A DNA stretch of 64,000 bases from the NCBI GenBank assembly GCA_905221605.1, contig CAJNDS010002559.1:142501-206500 (forward strand), given 5' to 3'. The notes beneath the pieces are model-generated. The model searched no databases, was not told the origin of the DNA, and saw only the letters and a list, made by a program, of their open reading frames with translations. Below are positions 1-11,100 of this stretch, piece by piece; within the stretch, counting starts at the first letter, position 1, and each line of letters begins with the position of its first letter. Position numbers and translations under genes: made by a program. The stretch is from Symbiodinium natans (lineage: Eukaryota; Sar; Dinophyceae; Suessiales; Symbiodiniaceae).

Positions 1-777
1 TTCATTCCTACCCCTAAACCCTAAACCCTAAACCCTAAACCCTAAACCCTAAACCCGAAACCCTTTAAACCTTATAGGGTGTAAACCCGATTTCCCTAAG
101 CCAAGATGTTGGGTTTCAAAGCCTGGTCTGTCTTTGCCCCCTGAAAGCTCAATAAGAATATTCCTGAGAAGAAGAGCCTCAGAAGCCCGATGAGGTTCGG
201 GGGTTTAGGATTTAGGGTTTAGGGTTCAGGAGTTTAGGAGTTTAGGGTTTAGGGTTTAGGGTTTAGGGTTTAGGGTTTAGGGTTTAGGGTTAAGGGTGCC
301 ACAAACCAGCCCCCCCGCCTGCGACGCAGACAACGCATAAGGACACAGGGACTTGCGCGCAGTGAAGAAGCCTCCTAAACCCCAAAAGCCTTAACCCCAT
401 GCACAGAGTATCCGGAGTTTAGGAGGGTTTTGGGTTTAGGGTTTAGGGGGTTGATTATGTCTACCCTCGAAATAATGGGGAAATCCGCTCAGAAATGGAG
501 GACATGTCCTCTTCAAGGGTCTGCAGGTGGCCCACCCTAAGGACCCTAAAGACCTGAAACAAGAGTTCTCGGGCGTGGGGCTCGGGGCAACCTGTTGCTA
601 AACCCTTTCCCCTAAACCCTCAAACCCCATCTGACAGGAGTAGGGCACCCTCTCATGACTGTCTCACCACGGAGACTTGCCTAACGACTTTGTCGGGTCG
701 TTGCCCGTCACCATGTCGGCCTTACGTGGGGTTAGGGTTTCGGGGTTTGGGAGCTTCTGCAAGACTAGCTGGGCTAG

Positions 778-957
778 GGTTTAGGGTTTAGGGTTTAGGG
801 CTTAGGGCTTAGGGGTTAGGGTTTAGGGTTTAGGGTTTAGGGTTTAGGGTTTAGGGTTTAGGGTTTAGGGTTTAGGGTTTAGGGTTTAGGGTTTAGGGTT
901 TAGCGTTTAGGGTTTAGGGTTTAGGGTCTAGGGTTTAGGGTCTAGGGTCTAGTGTCT
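778..957 (+). repeat. Interstitial telomeric array (TTTAGGG)n
   Basis: About 25 units of TTTAGGG on the plus strand, with TTAGCG and TCTAGGG variants near its end. It is one of the longest arrays on the left side. Confidence 0.95.
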
Positions 958-958
958 G

Positions 959-1055
959 ATCCATGTGCATATAGAGTATGTACTTAGGCCTTAACAAGGG
1001 GTTCCTATATAGTCGCTTTAGGGCCCAAGTATAAACTCTATAGGTACATAGATCC
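959..1055. mobile_element. MITE-like element, family B (copy 1)
   Basis: Imperfect palindrome: ATCCATGTGCATATAGAGTAT at the left end is mirrored by ATAGGTACATAGATCC at the right end, with ACTTAGGCC and GGCCCAAGT facing each other inside. Related copies are at 7277-7370, 53261-53354, 58380-58545 and, half only, 61009-61077. No coding capacity. The target duplication is not clear. Confidence 0.65.
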
Positions 1056-1430
1056 TTAGGGTTTAGTGGTTTAGGGTCTACGGTCCGGGGTCCTGGCGTC
1101 GCCCTTTATACCCCCTTCAGCGATCACACAGTGATTTCAGCGCCGTGAACCTTAACTTGAAAGTACGAAGTAAACCCCAAAACCCTAAGCCCTGAACTTT
1201 AAAGTTTAAACCCTAGACTTTTTGGGTTTTGGGAAGGAATTAGGGTTTGTAGGGTATACAGTGTTTCATATGGGGTTATAGCATAAGTTGAGGGTTGAGG
1301 GACACCTCCTATGCCATCAGAGTCTTTGCGGCTGAGCCGCTCGAACTGGGGGTGTATATAACCCTATATAGCCCGACAGCTCGAAACCCTAACGAAACCC
1401 CTGACCCTGAGCCCTGAACCCAAAACCTTC

Positions 1431-1450
1431 CCCCCCCCCCCCCCCCCCCC
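1431..1450 (+). repeat. Poly-C tract
   Basis: Run of 20 C, followed by G and CCCC. It is one of several long G or C homopolymers in the window. Confidence 0.9.
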
Positions 1451-1866
1451 GCCCCAAGGCCCAAGTGCCCATTTGTGAGGGGAGTCTACCTTAACAGGGG
1501 TTTTTAGGGTGTCTTGAAGGAATTAAATGGGTACTTGGGAGGTCCCTAAACCCTAAACCCTGAAGACAAGGGAAAAACCACGAACATAAGTGCGCCGCCA
1601 ATGCTTTGAGGGCCACCAGGGTTTGGTGTCCATCCGACCAAAGCTGGGCGTCAGAAGGTTTAGGGTTTAGGGCTTGGGGTTTAGGGTTTAGGGTTCGGGG
1701 TTTGGGGTTTGGGGTTTGGTGTTTAGGGTTTAGGGTAGTGAATCCTACATTGGGGGGGAGGGGGGCGGGGGGAGTCCCGCGTGTTGGGCCCTTCTCTAGA
1801 ATCTCTGTTGCAGGGTAGCAAGCGGCTTTACCCTAAACCCTATAAACTCTGCAAACCCAAACCCTA

Positions 1867-1986
1867 CAGGGTGGGGCCCCCTAGTTATAAGTAGAGTTAT
1901 AAGGGCCCTAAATTGGGTTATAAGGACCCTAAGTTAGGTTATAAGTCCCTTAACTACAGTTCGTATAGTAAGGGGGCCCCACCCTG
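1867..1986. mobile_element. MITE family A, copy 1 (120 bp, TA target site)
   Basis: Starts CAGGGTGGGGCCCC and ends GGGGCCCCACCCTG, a 14-bp perfect terminal inverted repeat, with TA on both sides (1865-1866 and 1987-1988). TA duplication and short perfect TIRs fit a Tc1/mariner-type non-autonomous element. It sits in the TA of a CCCTAAA unit: removing it plus one TA restores CCCTAAAC. Confidence 0.85.
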
Positions 1987-3001
1987 TAAACTTCTGAAAC
2001 CCTACTTCCCATCTTCTTCAGGGTGTGAAGGGGACTTTGAGGACGCGACTGCTCTCTTGGGTTAGGCAAGGCTTCAGGGTTTGGGGTTTAGGGCTAGGGT
2101 TTAGAGTTTAGGGCTTAGGGCTGAGGATCTAGGGTTAGCCCCACCCCCCCAGACAGCAATAGGATCCTGAATCCTGACTAAAAGATTAGGGTGGGCCGAC
2201 GACCTCAGCGTTGCACCCTCCGATCTCAACTGCCAGTGTGTGGTGCTTCTAGCAATGCGCCTGGGCCTTGACAAACTCGGTGCTGTCTAGGGCTTAAAAA
2301 ATTAGAGGTCTTTGGGTTTAACGTTTAGGGCTTCTACTTGCTTGGTGTGCCTGACCTTGTCGGTTTTTAGAGTTGGTGAATGTCAAAAAAAAGCTTTTAC
2401 TGTAAGTGACAAAGTGCGAACTACAACTGAAAGGCGGGGTTTAGGGTTTAGGGTTTAGGGTTTAGGGTTTAGGGTTTAGGGTTTAGGGTTTAGCGTTTAG
2501 CGTTTAGGGTTTAGAGGAGGGGGGGGGGTTCGGTTCGAGGATGCCTGAAAACCCTAAACCCTAAACCCTCAACCCTAAACCCTAAACCCTGAACCCTAAG
2601 CCCTATACTGTATGAAACTCCTGGGGCCACTGCCACACTGACGGCATAGTTACCCACCTCCCAGCATGAATTTGATCTAAGGGTACTTTCATGGGCCCTT
2701 AATACGGTCCCTTGGGGTTTAGGGTTTAGGGTTTAGGGTTTCGGGCCCTTAATATGGTTCTGAAGTAGGGTATATGGGGGGTATATAAAGGGTTGCTTTT
2801 GAAGGGCCCATGCTAAGCTTAATTACCATGCAACTACCCGAAGAAATACGCCCCTATCATTTGCCCTATTAGGCCACGGCTACGGTATGGGGGTCCCGAA
2901 CTAAACCCCTAAACCGTGCCCCCTACCCCGAAACCCTGAACCCTGTAAACCCCCTAAACCCCAAGCCCTAAACCCTCAAGGCCTAGAGTGCCAGTATTGC
3001 C

Positions 3002-3019
3002 GGGGGGGGGGGGGGGGGG
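3002..3019 (+). repeat. Poly-G tract
   Basis: Run of 18 G beside telomeric units. Confidence 0.9.
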
Positions 3020-3323
3020 TAGGGCTACGGGTTTAGGGTAGGTTGTGGCGTTTTCACAGTACCGAGCTAAGCCCAAGCACCTACCCGAAGGGAGCCCTAG
3101 ACATAGGAACCTGAAAAGTACAAAAGTGGTGAAGCTTCGTGAAGCTTCCTTGAAAGCCAGTAGACTATAGCTACAGTTTCCTATTGGGTAAGTAGGCTTT
3201 CATGATTATTCATAATCAGGCCAGATTCCCGAAGAAGCTTTTTGTTTACGAGGGCTCCAGACGTCTACGCAAAAGCAAAACTTAAGCCTGCGTGCAAACT
3301 TGAAGAGTTCACAGCAAACCCTA

Positions 3324-3442
3324 CAGGGTGGGGCCCCCTAGTTATAAGTAGAGTTATGAGGGCCCTAAATTGGGTTATAAGGACCCTAAGTTAGGTTATA
3401 AGTCCCTTAACTACAGTTAGTATAGTAAGGGGCCCCACCCTG
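3324..3442. mobile_element. MITE family A, copy 2
   Basis: Nearly identical to the copy at 1867-1986 with the same CAGGGTGGGGCCCC ends. TA flanks at 3322-3323 and 3443-3444. The left flank is again AAACCC. Confidence 0.85.
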
Positions 3443-5014
3443 TATACACCCTAATCAAGGATTACATCAGAGCGCAGGGCAGGCCTAGGGGCCTAGGATT
3501 GTAAAGTTGGGGCTTGCTTGAGGTTCTTGGGTAGCCCCCTCCCCTCCCCCTCCCTACCCTTCAGTGCGCTTACTGCCTATGACATCTGCAGATACCTTTT
3601 CTGAAATGGGACTCGGGCATGCCCATGGACCTTTCAGCAGGGTTGTTGAGGTTCAGGTGGCCTGCTACAGGGGTTTGGGTTGAGTCAGTCATCAACTGTT
3701 TGCCTTCAGAACATCATGCACAGGCCTGCTCAAGGGACTTGGCTTCAAGGTAAGGTCCTTACGGATCTTCTCCTGCGGTGGAATCGAAAAGCCCCGCCCC
3801 CAATTCACCAGATCCCTAAATCCGGCAGAAGAGTTGAACTCATGATCTGGGGAATCTGTAAGTATAAAGACCTCGCCTACCATCAGCTGAGCTGGTGCTT
3901 GGTTTGAGCAAATGAGCATGCTTGGAGGTGGCTATGTGTTGGGGGTTCAGAATAGAGTATTTGCAGCTATGACTGGTGATAACCTATTTACCTTCGGATA
4001 TATACATATACACACATACGTATAGATCCATGTGTATATATATATACATATGTACATATGAGTTCCCCCGCCAAAAAAAGCGTAAGCACAGTGCGGTGGC
4101 GGTACGTCCTAGTCAAGGCTTGGATCTAGACGAGTACCATGATATCTTGCAACCGCCCCATTTAAACTCATCGTAAAGACAGGGTTTAGGGTTTAGGGAT
4201 TGGGGTTTGGGGTTTAGGGTTTAGGCCCCGCCCCCACCCCCATCGTCCCCAAACCCTAAACTCCAAACCTACAGCAGGGTTCAGGGCTTATGTAGGGCTT
4301 TCGTTGGGAGTCCCGTCTCTTGGGCAGGATGGCCACAGGCTTATAGGCTTTTAGGGCTTCAGGAATCAGGGTGTTAGGGCTTTTAGGGTTGAAGGCTGAG
4401 GGTTTAGGGTTTAGGGTTCAGGGTGTTAGGGCTTTGGGGTGTTAGGGCGTTTAGGGTTGAGGGCGTTTAGGGTTTAAAGGGTTAAGGCTCCTAGGGTCTA
4501 GGGTTTAGGCTTACGGCGTAGGGTTTAGGGTACCAGCATGGTCATCGCAGCCGCCAAGATCTAAGCGCGCACATGCTTTTTTTGCCTGGGTGGGAGCAGA
4601 GCTCACATGTATATAGGGTTTGCGAAATTAAGGGACCCCTGACATAGACCCCCAAATAATAGGATTCCCTTATAATAAGGGCCCCAGGGTACTCCCCAAT
4701 ATCGTACCCCCCCCCCCCCCGGCAATTTCGTTTGGAGAAACATGTCTCGATCCTTGCTTAGAAGGATAGTCGAGAACAGTCTGGGGGAACCCCTACCCTG
4801 AATATAACTATATGACCCCGTATAAATACACCACAGCAGGCCCTCCCCCAATTTTTCGGAGATCCCCACAGTTATAGTCCGGTTGATGCGCCGGGCTAGA
4901 TACTGAAAAATGCTTCGCACTGCGTATCCTCATCCGACCCTGCCTGGCACGCCCTAAGCGCGCGTTTGGGTGTATTCTCGCTTTGCGAGAAGTGAAACCA
5001 ACACTGAAACAACC

Positions 5015-5117
5015 TAGGTTGTCCAGTAACCTAGGATGAAAAAGGGTGCCCTTTTTTGCTTAAAGGGGTTTATAAGGGAACCTAAACCTACCAAAAAGGG
5101 AATAAGGGTACTACTGG
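5015..5117. mobile_element. MITE-like element, family E (diverged)
   Basis: Left part CCTAGGTTGTCCAGTAACC pairs with right part GTACTACTGGGCATCCTAG, with AAAGGG/CCCTTT inner repeats. It is related by its CCAGT/ACTGGG core to the element at 16750-16821. Its right edge abuts the exon at 5118-5213, so in transcript sense the element lies just past that exon. Confidence 0.5.
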
Positions 5118-8100
5118 GCATCCTAGCAACGATGCGGCCGTGACGAGGAGGAGCATGAACACTGTAGTCGCAGAAGGGCGCAACATAGCCAGCCTCGGGC
5201 CGCATCCATACCATGCATTTAGAGTTTAGGGTGTAGGGTTTAGGGTTTAGGGTTTGTCTGCATGCCACAGTCGCCAAGAATCTAATCTCTACTGCACTGA
5301 ACAATGCCGAGATACAGCTCGCTTGCGAAGATGCATGCGTTGCATGCAAAAACATGGGCAAAAGCCACCAACGTACCAGCGAGTTCCAGCGGTATCTGCT
5401 GCCACGTAGGTCGATCGACCCTGCGGAGGTACCTGCTTGGTCAAGTCATGGGCTTCCCTCAGCTGATAAATTGGGGAGTTCAGGGCTTAAGATCCTCAAC
5501 CCGAAACCTTCAACCCTACAGGGTGGGGCCCCCTAGTTATAAGTAGAGTTATAAGGGCCCTGAATTGGGTTCTAAGGACCCTAAGTTAGGTTATAAGTCC
5601 CTTAACTACAGTTAGTATAGTAAGGGGGCCCCACCCTGTACACCCGAAGCCCTAAACCCCTGATTGGTTCAAGTTGAGGGCTTTTTTTCTAGCGCCGGCC
5701 TCAGTATGCGAAGCAGCAGTGGGAAGACAGTCGGATACAGCACGGCATTGAAATAGAACCAGCTCCTGTGCTTCCAAAGAGATTCGGGATCAGGAGCTTC
5801 CTGAACATGGGGTTTACCTGAACCCTAAACCCTAAACCCTAAACCCTAAACCCTAAACCCTAAACCAACCCTAACCCCTAAACCCCTTCTGCTTTGCTCC
5901 TTAGTGGAAAACCAGAACGAACCCCAAAAGGAACTACATTGGAGTCCTCAGGTTAGGACTTTCAGCCTGCGGGTTCCAAATAATTCGGGTTTTTTTAGGG
6001 TATCAGGAATCCTAAACCCTAAACCCTAAACCCTAAACCCTAAACCCTAAACCCTAAACCCTAAACCCAGGGCCACGTGGAGAGGTTTAAAGTACCTATA
6101 TCGCTCCTTAAACCCTAAACCCTAAACCCGAAACCCTAAACCCTAAACCCGAATCCTACCAAGAGACCAAAAACCCTAAACCCTGCGCAAAGAGTCGGTG
6201 GTCGACATGACTTCCACTTCTGCCAGCCACCTTCGGTTTCCTAAAACACTGTTAGACAAATCCCCGAAACCCGAAACCCTAAACCCTAAGCCCATCTGAA
6301 AAGAGGCCCAGGTGCAGCGCATTGCTCAGCAAGTACGGCGTCAAGTCCTCAAATCCTTCGAGCTTTTGCACATCAGCGCACCGGAAGTTTTCACCTGAGG
6401 AAGGCTGGAGGTGTGGGGATTTAGGGAGGAAAGGTTTAGGGCTTAGAGTTTAGGGTCTAGGGTCTGGGGTTTAGGGTTTGGGGTTTGGGGTTTGGGGCTT
6501 GGGGTTTGGGGTTTAGGGGAAATCTTAAGCTATCCCCTTAAGCCCTAGAACCTCAGCCTAGGCCCTACCTGAAAACTCCTGAGTTTCTAGTGGGGGTTCG
6601 CTATTTTTGAATAGGAACTATTGTCCACTACCCTGGTACTGCGGAGAGGCTACTTCAGGCATTCGGGCTTATTTAGGGTATATAGGGCACCCTAAACCCT
6701 AAACCCGAAACCCTAAACCCTAAACCCTAAACCCTAAACCCTAAACCCTAAACCCTAAACCCTAGCCCTAAACCCTAAAGCCGCAACCCTAAACCCTAAG
6801 CCCTAAACATGGTAGGACGAGCTGCAACTGAGGACGTCCACCGCGGCGACAAACCACATCGGCAATGAGGCGACAATGCACAAGTGCAGCGGCACGTGCA
6901 CCTCGTCACCTGAGTTTAGGGTTTAGGGTTTAGGGTTTAGGGTTTAGGGTTTAGGGTTTCGGGTTTAGGGTTTTGGGTTCTCGGCACGTGCACCTCGTCC
7001 CCTGAGAAGACTCATCGGCTGAGTTCGCATCAGGGGTTCAGGGGCTGTAGAGTCTAGAGGGGAAAAGGATCTGAGACAGCCCGAAAACCCTACTTTGGGG
7101 TTTAGGTTTAGGGTTTAGGGTTTAGGGTTTAGGGTTTAGGGTTTAGGGTTTAGGGTTTAGGGTCTAGGGTCTAGGGTTTAGGGTAACTTACCATCCCAGT
7201 TATAACTACCCATGAACCTGCAAGTAGACCCAATGAAGCCCTGATCTCAGATCTTGTCATACCTCTCTGCCCTAAGGGTCCATGCGCCTATATAGTATAG
7301 ACTTGGGCCTTAACGGCTTTCCCACATAGCAGCTTTGGGGGCCAAGTATACTATGCAGGTACATGGACCCTCAGGGCTAATGGGGCTGCTGTTCTCCCCT
7401 CAGGTACAACATAGCAGGTAGTTGGGGGGTCTAAACCCTAAACTGCTAGCGACCCCTAAACCCTAAACCCTAAACCCTAAACCCGAGACCCTAAACCCTA
7501 AACCCTAAACCCTAAACCCGAAACCCCAGGCCAAAGGGGCCCAAAGTCTCCATCACAGCTTCGCGCAGGGGCCCGCGGACATAGGCATTGAAGCGCTCCA
7601 AACCGCCTGAGAAGTCCTGGAGAATTGGTTTGGGGTGTAGGGTTTAGGGTTTAGGGTTTAGGGTTTAGGGTTTAGGGTTCAGGGTTCAGGGTTTCGGGTT
7701 TAGGGTTTAGGGTTTCGGGTTTAGGGTTCAGGGTTTAGGGCTCGAGGTTTGTTGCGTAGAACAGGTCACGGTCACACAATGCAGGCGCTTTTGCTTTGCC
7801 TTAGACGTAACCCTAAACCCCAACCCCTCAACCCTTAACCCTAAACCTTAAACCCCGAACCCCAAACCCTGAACCCCAAACCCCAAACCCCAAACCTACT
7901 ACTATGCTAACCAGCAAACATGTCTGCGCAGACAGTGAAAGACCTCCAAGAGTGTCACGGGACCACCCTTGGCATGGTAACCCTTAGTATCTAGGGTTCA
8001 GGGTTTAGGGTCTAGGGTTTAGGGTTTAGGGTTTAGGGCAGTAGTGTAACCCTAAACCCTAAACCCCTCAACCTTTTGGTCGCCATACCTAGACCTCCAT

Positions 8101-11100
8101 CTGTAGTTCCTTGCATGCCTAGTTTCTAAGAGTTGCACCTCGGAATCCTTTTTCAAGGTCCTCAGGTAGTATAAGGGCCACACTAGGCGTAGATAAAGGG
8201 GAACCTTTAGGGGTACAACCTTAGGGGTACGAGTCTGAATCCCGATGCCCCGAAACCCTAAACCCTGAACTCCAAACCCTAAACCCTAAACCCTAAACCC
8301 TAAACCCTAAACCCTAAACCCTAAACCCTAAACCCTAAACCCTAAACCCTGAACTCCAAACCCTGAACCCTGAACCCTAAACCCTAAACCCTAAACCCTA
8401 AACTCCAAGCCCTAGGTATGCCCTGGACCCTACGAGTCCTCAGTGGTCTCCTCGTGGAGAGTGATGAGGCTTGTCCGCTCCAATGAAGAAGGGCTCTGAA
8501 TCAACTCAGCTGTCGAGCTGCTGGCTGGTCATGGACCATAAAACCCCAAACCCTAAACCCTAAACCCTAAGCCCTAAGCCCTAAACCCTAAACCCTAAAC
8601 CCTTTCACAAAGCCTTAGGGTTTAGGGTTTAGGGTTTAGGGTTTAGGGTTCAGGGTTCAGGGTTTAGGGTCCGCCGACCCTGGCGGCGTGTTGGATGGGA
8701 AAAGGAGGTGAAACTCCCTTTCCACCCCGCCACCCCCGATTCAGCTCGGCCGAGCAGGTTGGGATGATCTTCCATGCGAGCGGGTCTTAAATTTAGAAGG
8801 AGGGGCATACTTAAAAGTTGTGTGGGACCATTTGCTGAGTCCTATTTCGGTATAAAGTGACTGTACAAGCCGTGTCAAACTAGAAGAATATACATCTCGG
8901 CCCTGTTTTACAGATGGAACTTGAAAGCAAACAAAGTGTGTTTCTCTACAGACTCGGGTTTAGGCTCTAGGTTGCAATCTCAAAAGGCACCACGACACTC
9001 TTGCACCCTAACCCCGAAACCCTAGCCCTAAACGTCATTTCTTCGTGGCTAAGGGTCATTTCTTCGTGGCTAAGAGTCATTTCTTCGTGGCTAAGGGCAA
9101 TTTCCTCGCTCAGGGCCATTTCTGGGTCGCTAAGGGCCATTTCCTTGGCGCTAAGGGCCATTTCGTCGTGGCTAAGGGTCATTTCTTCCTGGCTAAGGGG
9201 TCGTTTCTTCGTGGCTAAGGGCTTCGTGGCTAAGGGTCATTTCTTTGGGATCCATGTACCGCTTTTGTATAGGGTTTAGGGTTTAGGGTTTAGGGTTTAG
9301 GGTTTAGGGTTTAGGGTTTAGGGTTTAGGGTTTAGGGTTTAGCTTGGGATGTTTTAAGAGGCTCCTCTATGGTAGCCTTTCGTGCCCAAGTATATACTAG
9401 AATGGCCTTAACAACCCTCAGAAAATATTCCTCTTAACCCTAATACTGGAAAGTATAAAATATCCAAAGGGCCTACCTAGTATACTATACAGGTACATGT
9501 GGATGCTTTCGGGATTGGCTATCAGGGCAACCGGATACACAGGATATCGACCCTTGGATTCCCCGCACTTCTTGACACCCATATGAGTCTCAAATCATCA
9601 CACTTGACGTCCTACATGGAGCTGAAGCACCTTCAACCCTGAACCCTAAACCCTGAACCCTAAACCCTAAACCCTAAACCTTCAACCCTGAATCCTTGAA
9701 CCCTGAACCCTAAACGGAATCCGGGATCTACAGCCTCACCTGCTAGGCCGGCTTTGTGTGTATTCCCGCACCCGGCTTCCAGATGCAAGGGTTTAGGGTT
9801 TAGGGTTTAGGGTTTAGGGTTTAGGTTTAGGGTTTAGGGTTTGCAAAGCGAGACGCATCCGCGCCGAAGGGTAGTCCCCAACCTACTTGCAGGGAGGCCG
9901 TCCCGGCGTCGCTGTTCTCCATCCTTTGGTGGCGCGGAATTTGTGCATCGAAAAACTGCTGTCGATTTTTGCGCTTGGGGGGGCTCCAAACTTGCATACT
10001 ACCCCCAATGCTTGTTCTGGGTTTTAGGGTTTTAGGGTTTTAGGGTTTTAGGGTTTTAGGGTTTTAGGGTTTTAGGGTTTTAGGGTTTTAGGGTTTTAGG
10101 GTTTTAGGGTTTTAGGGTTTAGGTTTTTAGGGTTTTAGGGTTTTAGGGTTTTAGGGTTTAGGGTTGAGCGGTTAAACCCTAACAGTCACTTTGGTGTGAA
10201 ACATGTCGGATAATTATCGGTCTCAAGCCTCGATAGAAGCTTGCTCTTAGGCACAGGGCTTCTGCGTTGGGCGGCGGGCATGGAAAGAGGTTGCCTCATA
10301 CACAACACCACCCGCAGGATGTTCAGAGAAACGAAAGGACCAACGGCAGAGAGTCACAAAAAAAAAAACCCTGAACCCTTAAACCCCAAACTCTAGACCC
10401 TAAACCCCAAACCCTAAACCCTAAACCCTAAACCCCTGAACCATTGAAGCCCTATACCCCTGAAACATCAACCTCGGGGTGCAAGGGACCCCCTGGTTAT
10501 TAGTAGGGAATGAGGGAATGAGGGCCCTGTATAATCCCTTAACGGGTGTATATAGATAGGCCTACATAATCCCTTAAAGGGTATATAGATAGTAGGGCCC
10601 TGTATAATCCCTTAAAGGGTATATCTAGATAGGCCTACATAACTCCTTAAAGGGTATATATAGCTAGGCCTACATAATTCCTTAAAGGGTATATATAGGG
10701 CCCTCATCCCTTAAAGGGTATATATAGATAGGCCTACATAATTCCTTAAAGGGTATTATATAGGGCCCCCATTCCCTCATTCCCTGCCCAGAACCAGCCA
10801 GCAGGATGAGGACGCTGCTCAGTTGTGGCGGCCTTTCCGTTTCTGTAGGAGGCCCTTGCTTCCGACAGCAAGGTTTTACCCTAAACCCTAAACCCTAAAC
10901 CCTAAACCCTAAACCCTAAACCCTAAACCCTAAACTCCAAACCCTAAACCCTAAACTCAACACTCAGATTTCGGGCCGAGGCGCTCCGATTCGAAGACCT
11001 CTTGAACGATCTTCTCGATGAGCGCCCTCGTTGTGAGGCGAGTCTCAAAAACAGATCGTTGCCGCAACCTAGACCCAAGAGTAAACATGAACAGAGTACC

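Larger units (their letters stand above)
1..4600. repeat. Telomere-repeat-rich region without a defensible gene
   Basis: Blocks of TTTAGGG and CCCTAAA of 20-180 bp alternate in both orientations with unique islands of 60-150 bp. Islands near 440-600, 2160-2290, 3680-3910 and 4080-4180 have open frames and possible splice borders (for example a GTAAGG at about 3750 on the plus strand), but I could not assign a frame or strand with confidence. Two inverted-repeat element families occur here and are listed separately. It is not a chromosome end: arrays are short, degenerate and of mixed orientation. Confidence 0.7.

Noticed and set aside
1-60. Window start as a true chromosome end (telomere)
   Set aside because: The CCCTAAA run is only about 45 bp, degenerates at once, and arrays of both orientations recur over the entire window. 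It is an interstitial array.
3680-3910. tRNA-like sequence (GTTGAACTC) and possible exon with GTAAGG donor
   Set aside because: No cloverleaf could be drawn, and the exon reading had no support from family or neighbours.
9001-9279. Protein-coding gene over the 21-bp repeats
   Set aside because: The frames are open on both strands only because the unit length is a multiple of three.
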